A stretch of 64,000 nt of DNA from Cynocephalus volans. Lineage: Eukaryota > Chordata > Mammalia > Dermoptera > Cynocephalidae. Location: NCBI RefSeq assembly GCF_027409185.1, contig NC_084474.1:11835382-11899381 (forward strand), given 5' to 3'. The first letter of the stretch is position 1, and each line of letters begins with the position of its first letter. Below the pieces are notes generated by a model. The model did not search any database. It was not told the DNA's origin and was given only the letters and a program-made list of their open reading frames with translations. Positions 1 through 10,905 of the stretch are shown here, in pieces. The position numbers and the translations under genes were made by a program.

Positions 1-1112
1 TTTATCTTTTCAAAAATCCAACTTTTTGATTCGTTGATCTTTTGAATTGTTTTTTGGTTTTCAATTTCATTCAGTTCTGCTCTGATCTTAATGATTTCTT
101 TCCGTCTGCTAACTTTAGGATTGGATTGTTCTTGTTTTTCTAGTTCTTTAAGGTGAAGTGTTAGGTTGTTCACTTGCCATCTTTCTATTCTTCTGAAGTG
201 AGCATTTAATGCAATAAATTTTCCCCTCAATACTGCTTTTGCAGTATCCCACAGGTTTTGGTATGATGTGTCATTGTTTTCATTAGTTTCAATAAACTTT
301 TTGATTTCCTGCTTGATTTCTTCTTGGACCCATATGTCATTAAGTAGAATGCTGTTTAATTTCCATGTGTTTGTATAGTTTCCAGAGTTTTGTTTGTTAT
401 TAATTTCTAGTTTTAATCCATTGTGGTCTGAGAAGATACATGGGATAATTCCAATTTTTTTGAATTTATTGAGACTTGATTTGTGACCTAATATGTGATC
501 TATCCTGGAGAATGATCCATGTGCTGATGAGAAGAATGAATATTCTGAGTTTGTTGGGTGGAATGTTCTGTAGATATCTGCCAATTCCAATTGGTCTAGA
601 GTCTTGTTTAGATCTTGTGTTTCTCTACTGATTCTTTGCCTAGATGATCTGTCTAATATTGACAGTGGAGTGTTCAGGTCCCCTGCTATTATGGTATTAG
701 TGTCTATTTCCTTCTTTAGGTCTAATAGAGTTTGTTTTATAAATCTGGCTGCTCCAACATTGGGTGCGTACATATTTATGATTGTTATGTCTTCTTGATG
801 GATCAGTCCTTTTATCATTAAGTAGTGTCCCTCATTGTCTCTTTTTATGCTTTTTAGTTTAAAGTCTATTTTGTCAGATATAAGAATAGCTACTCCAGCT
901 CGTTTTTCTTTTCTGTTTGCATGGTAAATCTTTTTCCATCCTTTCACTCTTAGTCTGTGTGAATCTTTATGGGTGAGGTGGGTCTCTTGTAGGCAGCATA
1001 TAGTTGGGTCCTGCTTTTTGATCCAGTCAGCCAGTCTGTGTCTTTTAATTGGGGAATTTAAGCCTTTAACATTAAGAGTTGTTATTGAAAGGTGTTGATT
1101 ATTCCTAGCATT
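1..1112 (-). CDS. L1 ORF2p N-terminal endonuclease domain, open frame cut by window edge
   Basis: Reading down from 1112, just after an in-frame TAA at 1115-1113, the frame stays open for 370 codons to the edge. It encodes the APE-like endonuclease that nicks target DNA before target-primed reverse transcription. Family motifs appear in order: TLNVKGLN (metal-binding Asn), CLQETHL (catalytic Glu), INMYAPN (Tyr), AGDLNTP (Asp and Asn), SRIDHILG (Asp) and SDHNGL (Ser-Asp-His). All positions expected for activity are present. No in-frame ATG precedes the first motif, so the true start is unclear; L1 ORF2 is normally translated by reinitiation after ORF1. The downstream reverse transcriptase lies outside the window, so overall integrity is unknown. 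Confidence 0.85.
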
Positions 1113-1298
1113 TTATTGGTTGTTTGGTTGTCTTAGGTGTCTTTTGTTCCTTGCCTTCTGATTTACTGTTTGGTTTCTTTGTTTGTTGGTTCCTTAGGTT
1201 GTAGACAGTGTTTTTGTTAGCTTGTTTTCTCTTCATGAATGCCATTTTTATTGTACTAGCGGGTTTAGATTTTTCTTGGGTTTTTAGTGCAGTGGTAG

Positions 1299-2277
1299 TT
1301 ATTTTTCAGGAACCAAACCCAGTACTCCCTTGAGGATTTCTTGTAAGGGTGGTCGTGTGGTAGTGAACTCCCGCAGTTTTTGTTTGTCTGAGAAATATAC
1401 TATTTGCCCCTCATTTCGGAAGGATAGCCTTGCATGGTAGAGTATTCTTGGCTGGCAATCTTTGTCTTTTAGTATTTTGAAAATATCATCCCATTCCTTT
1501 CTAGCTTTTAGGGTTTGTGATGAAAAGTCTGATGTTAACCTGATTGGGGCTCCCTTATAGGTGATTTGACGCTTCTCTCTTGCAGCTTTTAAGATTCTCT
1601 CTGTCTCTGAGTTTTGCCAATTTGACTATGACATGTCTTGGAGAAGGCCTTTTTGGGTTGAATACATTTGGAGATCGTTGAGCTTCCTGGATCTGAAGAT
1701 CTGTGATTTTTCCTATACCTGGGAAGTTTTCTGCCACTATTTTGTTGAATATGTTTTCAATGGAATCTCCATTTTCCTCCCCTTCTGGAATACCCATGAC
1801 TCGGATATTTGAGCGCTTGAGGTTGTCTGATATCTCTCTCAGATTTTCTTCCATGTCCTTGATTCTTTTTTCTTTCTTTTTGTCTGCTTGTGTTATTTCA
1901 AACAGCCCATCTTCAAGTTCAGAGGTTCTCTCTTCAACTTCGACAAGCCTGCTGGTTAAACTCTCCGTTGTGTTTTTTATTTCACTGAATAACTTCTTCA
2001 GTTCAGCAAGTTCTGCTACATTTTTTTTCAGGACATTGATTTCCTTGTATATTTCCTCTTTCAGATCCTGTATACTTTTCCTCATTTCATCATGATGTCT
2101 AGTTGAGTTTTCTTGTATCTCATTCAGTTTCCTTAGAATTATCACTCAAAATTCCTTGTCAGTTATTTCAAGGGCTTCTTGTTCTATAGGATCTAGAGTA
2201 TGAGATTTATTAACTTTTGGTGGTGTACTTTCTTGATTTTTTGTATTTCTGGTGTCTTTTTTTTGGTGTTTATTCAT
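1299..2277 (-). pseudogene. L1 ORF1p, broken by one stop and one frameshift
   Basis: ORF1p is the trimeric RNA-binding chaperone of L1. The frame starts at the ATG at 2277-2275 (MNKHQKK...). It meets a TGA at 2148-2146 after 43 codons, where the related copy near 12.46 kb has an Arg codon. The following 196 codons hold a long heptad coiled coil (roughly 2145-1850) and then an RRM-like segment with SNIRVMGIPEGEE. Near 1600 a one-base shift moves the C-terminal domain into another frame: GAPIRLTSDFS and FTTTRPPLQEIL can be read, ending at TAA 1301-1299. The total span of about 326 codons is normal for a mammalian ORF1p. No intact product is expected. Confidence 0.9.
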
Positions 2278-3814
2278 TGTGGCAGGGGGTTTCACAGTCC
2301 ACCGGTTTGAGACTAATGACTAACTAGGATGTTGCTGTGGTTGCCAATTTGGTATGGCTCCCGCCGTGACTGCTCAGTTGGCCTCTAGTGTCTTGTGTGT
2401 GTGGTTGCCTCGGGTCTTGGGCTTCTCCGGGGATCCACCTTTCTGGTCAGCTTGGACTCTGCTGGGCTGGTGGATCACGTACCACAGGGTGTGTGATCTC
2501 TGTTGAGCTTTCACTTCCTGTACAGGACTTCTCCCCGTTCCCTGTGCTCTAGCCCAGGCTGTTAGATCGTGCAGTAGCGACCCCACAGGGTGTGTGGTTT
2601 CTGTCGAGTCTCCGCCTCCCTGGCCACACGTCTCCCCCCTCTGTGCACACTGTGCTGGGCTGGGGCGTGTCTTCTGCACCCCTCGTCTATCAGCTGGGCC
2701 TTCAAGACCCTGCTCAGCACCGCCTTGCCCAGGAAGTCTACCAGGTTTCTGCTAGGCACAGACGACCGGTCTCTCTGGGTGCCTTTGTAGCACTGTGTAG
2801 ATCTTTCTCGGGTCTTGTTCACCTTTGTATCCCCCCGGTATAAACCGAGTCTAATGCCCGCCTGCAGCCTGCTCTCCGGCAGGTTCAAGCGGACCTGGGA
2901 ACTCTCCTACCACACTATTCCCAACCAGAAATTCATTAGGCTTTTTTCCAGACTGGTGGTCACAGAGATGGTATATGCCTCCCAGTAACAGGAAGTTTAC
3001 CAGGCCGGAGTCCAGGGTGTGGTGGAGTGACAGTCAGCCCGCCCGTACTTCCTTGCCCACCCAACACTGGTCGGGACGCCCCACGCCCCCAGCCCCGCCA
3101 GAGAACCGCGGAGGGAGTGGGAGAGGAGGCCAGCCCGCAGGCCCCGGAAAGCCCCGCGCCAGGCCAAGCAAATGGGCTCAGTGATGGCCGAGCAGGGCGG
3201 AGCTGCCCGCACCTGGGAAAATGGAGGCAGCACCGGGGCGGTGAGTGGCCTGGTGGTACAGGTGGGAGCCGCGTGGGCATCCACCCCCCGAACAGAGCTG
3301 TGCCAGGGATCACTCACAGTGCTGTGCCAGGTCAGGTGTTCGCTCTCTGTCTCTCGTTTGTCGCCTTCCGTGTTCTCAGCGCTGCTGCCTCGGGCTGTTC
3401 AGTCGCGGCGCGGCTTGGGCGCTCCCAGGAGTCTTCTTTAATGCCGGCCTGAAACCTCGAATCCTGAATAGGGCAGCTGGCCGCCTTCAGTGCGGCCCCA
3501 GCCTCCGGGATCCTGGCTGCATCCACAGCAGCTCTGGCGCCGTGTTCCCTGTTTCGAGACTCACTTTTGCAGCTAAGAAACAGTTCTTTTCCTGCTCCAC
3601 ACTTCAAAGCTGTTGCCTGTAAATGAGGCAGCCTCTCCTGCCGGGGGCAAAGTGGCGTTGAGCCCCCACGACCGGCCAGCAGCTGTAGTCCTCCCTTAAG
3701 AGATGGTGAGAGGAAGGTCCACAAGTTTCCCGGCTGCCTGAGGCCCAGTGGCCGCCTTTTACACCTCAGCTACTCCGAGCCAGCCGCCGCAGCCGCTGCC
3801 ATCTTGAAACTCTC
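2278..3814 (-). promoter_or_regulatory. L1 5' UTR / internal promoter, CpG-rich
   Basis: About 1.5 kb of GC- and CpG-rich DNA between the element start and the ORF1 ATG. In L1 this region is an internal RNA polymerase II promoter. The extreme 5' end (minus strand, near 3807-3797) reads CAAGATGGCAGC, close to the YY1 core that positions L1 initiation in other mammals. A roughly 101-bp direct repeat is visible (units beginning near 2482 and 2583, both starting CCACAGGGTGTGTG). Several short open frames on both strands here are composition artefacts of the GC-rich UTR. Confidence 0.75.
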
Positions 3815-4740
3815 GTATGTCAATTTTTAACACCACCATGAGTTGGAAAGGACCACAGGTTTTTCTGAGGCTGTTTTCTAGCATTTGCAGCCCCTGTGCC
3901 TGGACTAAGTTGAATATTTTGTTTTTCTCTCTGTGCTATTTACCCTCCCACCCACCCACCCCTTCCTGCCTTCCACCATTCTTGGATGGATGTATTTTGT
4001 GATTCTAGCTGTACTATTTTGCGGATTTGTTGTCTTTGTTGTTTTTTCTGGGAAGCACGTATGTTGGATGTGGGGGTAAAAGAGCACCTCATTTGCTCCT
4101 GATCACCCCTTTACAGTTGTCACTGCTTTGTCTCTTGTAACTCAGGTTAGGTTTTGGTCTCTCCTGTTACACTGCAAAACAAAACAGAACAAAACAAAAC
4201 AGGAGCCTGAAGAGATGAGAGAGAAAGAAACTCACAGCCAGGTCTGCTGGGTTTAAGGAGTGATTTTTTTTTTCTTCTCTCTGAAGGAGAAAAGGCTTTT
4301 TTTTTTTACTTGTTCATTTGAAGTTCCCCAACTGTGGGGAAGAACCAATTTGGGAGAGGTGGCAGTATAATGCAGAGTGCTCAGGGAACCTGAACTTTCC
4401 AACTCGGGAGGGCAGAAATCCACTGTTGACCATTGCTGGGTCTGTCTGGTGTTTCAAAGGAATATTGGGTTCTGTAATGGAAACTGAGGACGTAAACTTA
4501 TTAAACCCATCAAACCTGTGACTGGCTGGTGTTTTTCTATCATTTTAAGAGACAAACTATGGAAGGAGGCAGATGTCAAAACAATGGTACAATTTTAAAA
4601 TGTTCCAGTTAAACATGAGCTGGTCCTCCCTGCCTCAAAAAAAAAAAAGTTCATCTGCCACTAATTAGCAGAATAAACCTGGATAATTCACTGCATCTGT
4701 GTGTCTCAGCTGCGCCCTATGTAAAATGAAGTAGGTGAAC
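3815..4740. other. Intergenic, no gene seen
   Basis: Flank of the L1. It contains an AAAAC-type simple repeat at about 4170-4201 and short T runs near 4266 and 4300. No coding, RNA or clear repeat family was recognised. Confidence 0.5.
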
Positions 4741-4741
4741 T

Positions 4742-5250
4742 GTACTAGTCAGGTTCTCCAGAGAGACAAAATCAATAGGATATGTTATAAATATATGAGA
4801 GGGAATTATTAGGGGAGTTAGCTCACACGATTGTGAAGAAAAGTCCCATGATAGGCCGTCTATTAACTGGATGCTGATAGCGTGGCTCAGTCCAAGTCCG
4901 AAGGCCTTAAAACCAGGGAAGCCCATGGTGTCCTTGGTCCTGGTTTAAGTCCTGGAACCCAAAAGCTGAAGACCCTCGAGCTCTGATGTCCATAGACAGG
5001 AGAGAAGAGTGTATCCCAGCTCCAGCAGATAGAGAGATTTACCTTTTTTTCTGTCTTTTGTTCCCTGCAGGACCCCAGCGGATTGGATGGTTCCCACCCA
5101 CATTGAGGGTGGGTCTTTCCCACCTAGTCCACTCAGACTCTCAACCTAATCTCTACTGGAAACACCCTCATGGACACACCTAAAAAGATAGCTTTACCAG
5201 GTTTCTAGGCATTCTTTAATCAAGTTGACACTTAGAATTAACCTTCACAT
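4742..5250 (-). mobile_element. Old LTR-like interspersed repeat, antisense
   Basis: Begins ACTAGTCAGGTTCTCCAGAG, the reverse complement of a common mammalian LTR end (...CTCTGGAGAACCCTGACTA). It includes the characteristic GGATTGGATGGTTCCCACCC block around 5090. A relative in the other orientation lies at about 52905-53215. The exact family (MaLR or another ERVL-type LTR) was not determined. Confidence 0.55.
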
Positions 5251-6765
5251 GAACTGATAATATCCAAGATCTCGTTTAGCTTTGAAATTCTCTTCTACTT
5301 TTCCCACCTATCTAAGCTATTCTAATCAGACAGAAAACTTAAATTTTAGGAACATTATCTTCCAATAATGTTCAACAAAGTTATTTTAAATAAATTAAAA
5401 TATTGTTGAACACATCAAGTCAATGGCTATGAGTCTACAAGGTCTACCTCACTACTTGCTGGAGAAAATTAAAGCAAAAAGGAAAAAAAGCAAGAATCAA
5501 GGATCAAGACTAAAAGTAGAAAAGAGTAGGTGGCAGATAATATAACTATAGAAGTTTGAGAAATATGCAGACTAACTAATGAATTTAATATCAAAATGTC
5601 AAAGAAAGAGTCTGAAAGGGATAATTAATGGTCAAGAGTGACTAAAGAAGCCATAAATATACAAAATAAGGAGACACATAGGAGCTATAAATCTATTAAA
5701 AATATTTTTTTAAACAAATGAAGTTATAAAATTTGTGACAACTAAAATAAAGAGATGGGGAAATAATTAGCACTTACTGAATATCTATTATGTGTCAGGC
5801 ATTGGGCCAGGTGGTTTACATACTCTGTGTTATTTATGACTTTATTGAAGGATTAAAAAAAGAAAGTAGGCCACATGAATAACTATTGTTTATTATGCAT
5901 AAGCATCAGAGATTCAAAGACGTCTTGGTCAGTGTCTGTGAATTCAGTAGGACTTGAGCATGGGCTTGTCATCTGTATTTTTAATGTTTCCCAGGTGATT
6001 CATGCATAGCCAGCCTTGAAAATCACTGATCTAATGCACGTCCTTTAACGTGGGAAGTTACATTCCATTGATGAAGACAATGTACTGCTATAGCTGTGCA
6101 CAAGCTAGCAGAGGGCTACAGACATGTGGGACGACCCCTGGAAAGCTGGGGCTCAGACTAGCCTGGAATCAGGTGAGGCTCAGACAAATAGAAAGGAGAG
6201 GGGAATGACAGCCATCCTGGGGCTGGGCCAGGCCTGACTACTCAGGGAGTCGTAGATAGTTGGTATGGCTGAAAAAGAGAGCATAGGTAGTGTGGATTTT
6301 AATTAGGATAAGACTGTAGAGGAAGATAATGTCATAACTGACCAGTCTTCACTACTGGTCAGGAACATCCAAAGTATCAAATTGAAGCTGGTGAGTTAAC
6401 GGGTCTTCAGGAGAGCTGTTGTAAGTACAAACTGCAATATACAAAAAGCTACTTGCAGTTTGTATCCAAGACTCCGTGAGATGTAAGAGCAGGCACCTCA
6501 GGCAGGTAATGGTGTTGAGCTCTAACAGCACCTGGGCAGTACACGGACAATATCTAGGTGTGGAGGGGGGTAGGGGCAGATGGAAGTAACAAGAATGAGG
6601 CAGGTCCACAGGGTACCAGATGAGGGGGTGGGGCTCAGGAACTAGAGCACACAGGGAAAGGCAGAGTGAGGTCCAAGTGGAGAGCTGAAGTCCAGCGGGT
6701 ATACACCTATGAGGCCAACCATGATCCCAGATTCCAAGCCACTCTTGTGTGCGAGACAACACATG
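5251..6765. other. Intergenic, AT-rich, with a MIR-like fragment
   Basis: No gene. A short MIR-like core lies at about 5768-5850 (AGCACTTACTGAATATCTATTATGTG is split by drift but clear). The rest, including a GC-richer stretch at 6100-6760 with a 136-codon antisense open frame of no recognisable content, appears non-coding. Confidence 0.45.
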
Positions 6766-6769
6766 ATGC

Positions 6770-6885
6770 CACGTGCCGCAGAGGCAGGTGACCTAATAAG
6801 AGTCCTAGCCTTGCCACTTACTCTTGTGTAAACTTGGCCAAGTTGCTTAATGCCTATGAGCCTTAATTTTTAACCTGTAGAATTA
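6770..6885 (+). repeat. MIR SINE fragment
   Basis: The segment CTTGCCACTTACTCTTGTGT followed by AACTTGGCCAAGTTGCTTAA matches the conserved MIR core (CCACTTACTAGCTGTGTGACCTTGG type) in sense orientation, with heavy divergence typical of this ancient family. Confidence 0.7.
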
Positions 6886-6892
6886 TGTCCCC

Positions 6893-7395
6893 CTAAAGCT
6901 CCCTGAAACTTGAATTGTGTCCCCCAAGTTTGATGTATTAGAACCTTAGCCCCCACTGGAACTGTTAAGAGGGTGGGAAATCCTGTTGTGGTAATTGAAA
7001 GGGGGAGCCCTGAAGAGGTGATTAGACTGTAGGACCGTCCAGTAGTGAATGGATTAAAAGTGGTGGTCAGGGGTGTGGTTCTGAGGGCTTTAAAAGAAGA
7101 GGAGAGTCTGCTTTGACCCAGCCTTTACATTTTAGCCTCAAATCCCAATATCTGGGTCTGAGAGCTTTAAAAGAAGGGAGAAGAGAATTTGTCTCTCTCT
7201 CTCTCTCTGCTCTCTCTGTTTCCACCATCTTGCAATGTGAGACCCCTGGGTCACTGTCACCATCACCAGATGGACTTTGGACTTCTCAGCTTCAGAAAGC
7301 AATAAATTTTCAGTAAGCAATAAATTTTGTTTTTTTAAATAAATCACCCAGTTTCAGGTATTTTGTTATAAGCAACAAAAATGGACTAATACATC
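6893..7395 (+). mobile_element. MaLR/MLT1-type solo LTR
   Basis: Starts near TTGAATTGTGTCCCCCAAGT and ends at GGACTAATACA, the classic MaLR LTR terminus. The interior has the expected order: CCCACTGG...GTTAAGAGGGTGGG, a CT-rich tract at 7188-7210, CACCATCTTGCAATGTGAG, GGACTTCTCAGC, an AATAAATTTT polyadenylation-type block (here partly duplicated at 7300-7328), then ATCACCCAGTTTCAGGTATTTTG. A copy of the same family lies inverted at 10495-10905. Confidence 0.75.
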
Positions 7396-8265
7396 CTTAG
7401 AGCCAGGAAGTAATACGGGAGACTGAGGGACAGCAGCCTTGGGAGGAAGCGCAGGGATAGGGCTCAATGTGGGAGGGATGACATCAAGGGAGAGCAGAGG
7501 GGGCCAGGGAGGCGCCAGGGAGGCCGCTGAGAGGCCAACACACCAGCAGGCTTCCCGAGGTGCAAGGAACAACCCCTCCCTCCCCCCTCACCCCCCAGCA
7601 GCTTTGCTCTTCTCTTTGGTGAAAAGTGGGTTGACAGGTCCTTTCCTTCTGTGAAATGCTCTGCAGAGCCAGACTGGTGGGACAGGTCACAGGTTGTGTG
7701 GAATTGTAAAAGAGTGCTTTAAAAAGGATGCAAGGAGTGAGCACTGTACTTTTCAGAATTTTTAAGGTGAAAGAAACTTGCATAATAGCTTCAAGGACTA
7801 GCAGGGTCAAAAAAGGTGATTCAGTGACCACAGGTGCAGAGTACTGCACAGTGTTCCAGTGGAAAAATAGAGCAGACTAAGTTCACGGACATAATAAAAT
7901 AAAATGAGCAAAAGAATCCTGTAAGTGATGTCTTTTCTCTCAGAGATGCTCTGTGAAATGTTCTGGTTCTTACAAATTGAATCCACCAAAGCCTCCAGAG
8001 GTAGGAGAGTCAGGACCATGGAGTGCCGGAGGAACCAAGGAAGTCTTTTTTGGAGAATATAAATATATGTATAAATACCTTGGCATTTTGGTTAATTACT
8101 TATGATTTCCTATGTAATAGTCACAAAATGGTATTCTCATATCCATATATTCTATTAACCTTGTACATTACAGAATATTATGTTCCTCACAACTAACGAG
8201 TTCAGTGTGTAATTGTTTCTATATGTAAAGTGTGCTTAAGACTTCACACCCATGGAACTTAAGAT
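7396..8265. other. Intergenic, no gene seen
   Basis: Purine-rich, then mixed sequence. Open frames here overlap on both strands, have no recognisable protein motifs and are judged spurious. Confidence 0.45.
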
Positions 8266-8285
8266 GAAAGAAAAGATGTAGGTTA

Positions 8286-8438
8286 TTGGGCCGAGCCCGT
8301 GGCTCACTCGGTAGAGTGCTGCACTGGGACCACAGCGACGCTCCCGCCGCGGGTTCGGATCCTATATAGGAATGACCAGTGCACTCACTGGCTGAGTGCC
8401 GGTCACGAAAAAATGACAAAAAAGAAAAAAAAAGAAAA
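8286..8438 (+). mobile_element. tRNA-derived SINE (colugo CYN type, short form)
   Basis: The head GGGCCGAGCCCGTGGCTCAC carries a box A-like pol III element and GGGTTCGGATCC is the box B. The body ends CCGGTCACGAAAAAATGAC and runs into an A-rich tail. The copy is flanked by a perfect 19-bp target duplication, AAAGAAAAGATGTAGGTTA, at 8267-8285 and 8436-8454 (the right copy merges with the tail), the signature of L1-driven retroposition. The family assignment to Dermoptera is from memory. Confidence 0.85.
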
Positions 8439-8469
8439 GAAAAGATGTAGGTTAAAGGGCACAAGGTTG

Positions 8470-8755
8470 CAGTTGTGTAGAGTCTAGAGAGACAAGGGAC
8501 AGCGGGAGGACTGACTATGGTTAATAATATGGTGCTGTATACTGGTGATTTGCCAAGAGAGCTATTCGGTGTCCTTACCCCAGAGAGAGAGGGAGAGGAG
8601 AGAGGGAGAGAGGAAGGAAACTATATGAGATGATGAGGACACTAATTTGCTTGACTGTAGAAATCACTTCACTATATACTTATCAAGAAGAGCATGGCAA
8701 AACATCATGTTTACACCTTAAACATATATAATAAAAAGATGAAGTTTGAAAAGCA
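8470..8755 (+). mobile_element. Old L1 3' UTR fragment
   Basis: The phrases GACTATGGTTAATAATATGG, ATTTGCCAAGAGAG, GATGATGAGGACACTAATTTG and CACTATATACTTATCAAG follow the order of mammalian-wide L1M-type 3' UTRs, ending in AATAAAAAG. A GA-rich simple repeat lies at about 8580-8620. Confidence 0.65.
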
Positions 8756-10490
8756 AAACCCCAAAACTGTTGTGGTTTGTTGGCAATGACAAAACTAACA
8801 GTTTCTTTGTTATAGTGATCTACTTCACTGTAAAATTGCTCTAGGCAAAACTAACCTTCGTCTGAAAGCTGTACAATACATGAAAGCACATTTGAAGGAA
8901 AATAGTGTGGAAAAATCTCCCAATACATAATCATTCAGACCATTTAGTGGGCTTGGGCCTTTAGCAACAAAAGATTTTTCCAAAGAAAGATTTTCTTGGA
9001 AAATGAAGATTGCTTTTTCATGGATGATGATGTTATTAAGAAAATGTTTTGTGTTCAAGAGTGAAAACCTTGGCCTTAAAAAAAGAAAAATCCTTTGAAG
9101 TCTAGCCCAGAAAATCTGTCTGGAGTTTTATTCAACATTTGCCATAAAAAATCTGACATACAGATATAGCCAGATATTTCCAGACATAGCTCAATATTGT
9201 GAGATAGAGTTTCTGAGCTTACGTTGTCCCTTAGGTCACACTGACTTTAGTTTTGCATAGTTTCCTTCCAAAATGCAATAACTGGCCCTAGAAGACCTTT
9301 TAATTCACTATAAAATAAAGACAGTCAGGAGTCTTATTTTGGGATTGAGGAAAGTTTCCTAGTTGCTAACCTGCTGATCACAATTTATCAGGTTAGTAAT
9401 AACTAATATTTGTATAGAGCTTGATTATTTACAAATCATTTCAATATAAATCATCTCATCATCTCTTTATAACCATCCCGAGAGGTAGTTATTATTCTCA
9501 TTTTCTAAGTGAGGAAAATAAGGCTAATTTAAGGGTGTTCAATTAGTAAATAGTTCAGAATACAGGTCAGCTGCTGCCACAGCACCATGCATTTTCTACT
9601 TCACATCATTCATTCATTCATATGTTCATTCATTTACTCAACAAACACTTGTTGAGTGCAAAAGAGGGAATACCAAGAGGAATGAGTGTCTTGATCACAA
9701 CTCTATGAGATCCTTCTATACACATAGTTTGAATGTTCTTAGTCATAATCTTCCAAAAAGGACCCCACATTTCTCTAGCAAACCAAATGATAGCCTGTAA
9801 GAATGGCATTATAGCTTTAGGGCTGTTTTTTCTAAGAAAAGAATGGAAATAAATACAATTTAAATCAGGGCTATGTAATATTTTCTAGATTGCTAAGATG
9901 ATTTGAAATGAGAGATGTAATCAAAAGCATCCTAGGGACTGAGAAATTTGGAGAGTAGAAACATGAAGGGAAGAATAGGAGACAGGTGAGTAGAGAGATC
10001 TGAGGACTTGTGGTTTCATGGTGGTTTTTCTACCTGAATCCAGGGTTGGTCATGACAAGAGTGACCACCTTCTATGGGTCTACAAGCACGATACCTAATC
10101 TGAAATTTAAAATAGAGACCGTCATGGAAAAATTCAGGATGTATAGTTGATAGAGACATGCAGTTGACTCTCCAGAGCTGAATTAAATATTGAAACCATG
10201 GATTTTCAATTGTTTGGAACTTTGGAATTTCCTCATGAGCTTTAGACTAACAGAAGTTAAAATAATAATGAGGTATGAATCTTTTCTTGTTTGTGATTTT
10301 AATATGTTTAAAATTTAAAACACAGGTTAATGTTCTTAAAGATCTGTTTGTCCTCAAAGTTTAAGTATGCATTCTCCAATACTAAAATGATTACAAGAAG
10401 AACCACTCTATTTTATTCTATATATTTACTTATTAGATGTCTTTTTTGAGCACCTGCAAAGCATTTTGGAAAAACAATGACAAATATGAC
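8756..10490. other. Intergenic, AT-rich, with MIR-like and CATT repeats
   Basis: No gene. A MIR/L2-like antisense segment lies at about 9400-9560 (TCCCGAGAGGTAGTTATTATT...GAGGAAAATAAGGCTAA). A degenerate CATT repeat occurs at about 9605-9640. A 77-codon antisense frame at 9058-8825 shows no recognisable motif. Confidence 0.5.
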
Positions 10491-10494
10491 TGTA

Positions 10495-10905
10495 TTAGTT
10501 TGTTTCTGTTGCTTATAACAAAATACCTGGAACTGGGTGATTCATAATAAAATAAAATTTATTGCTTATAGTTTCAGAGACTAGAAAGTCCAAAGTCCAG
10601 GGAACACATATGGTAAGAGTCTTCTTTTGTGGTGGCTTTACAGTAACACAGGGGTATCACATGGCAGAAAATGGTGGAGCAGAGAGAGAGATAGCTCCTC
10701 GTGTGTTCTTCTTTCAAAGCCCCCAGAACGATGCCCATGACCATTTTTAATCCATTCACTAGGCATGGCCCTCAGAAGCTAATCACCTATTCAAGGCCCC
10801 ACCTTGCAATTACAATAATAGGATTTCCCACCCTCTTAACAGTCACAGTGGGGATCAAGCTACTAATATGTAAAACTTGGGGGACACAATCCACATCAAT
10901 GCACT
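10495..10905 (-). mobile_element. MaLR/MLT1-type solo LTR, antisense
   Basis: Begins TGTATTAGTTTGTTTCTGTT and ends CTTGGGGGACACAATCC: the reverse complement of the LTR at 6893-7395. The shared blocks include TTGCTTATAACAAAATACCTG and CCCACCCTCTTAACAGT. This confirms both as copies of one LTR family in opposite orientations. Confidence 0.75.

Larger units (their letters stand above)
1..3814 (-). mobile_element. L1 (LINE-1) retrotransposon, 5' part, antisense, cut by window edge
   Basis: Read on the minus strand the element begins near 3814 with AGAGTTTCAAGATGGCAGCG, continues through a GC-rich 5' UTR, ORF1 (2277-1299), a short inter-ORF stretch and the start of ORF2, which runs off the window at base 1. 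The order 5' UTR, coiled-coil ORF1, endonuclease-first ORF2 is diagnostic for L1. The complete 5' UTR shows that it is not 5'-truncated, which is unusual because most L1 copies are. The 3' half and any target-site duplication lie outside the window. ORF1 has at least two inactivating changes, whereas the visible ORF2 is open, so the insertion looks fairly young but not autonomous. Confidence 0.95.

Noticed and set aside
2374..3724. Many overlapping frames of 66-141 codons on both strands
   Set aside because: All lie in the CpG-rich L1 5' UTR, overlap in several frames and have biased composition.
8286..8438. A functional tRNA gene
   Set aside because: Box A and B are present, but the body, A-rich tail and target duplications show a retroposed SINE; no complete cloverleaf was seen.
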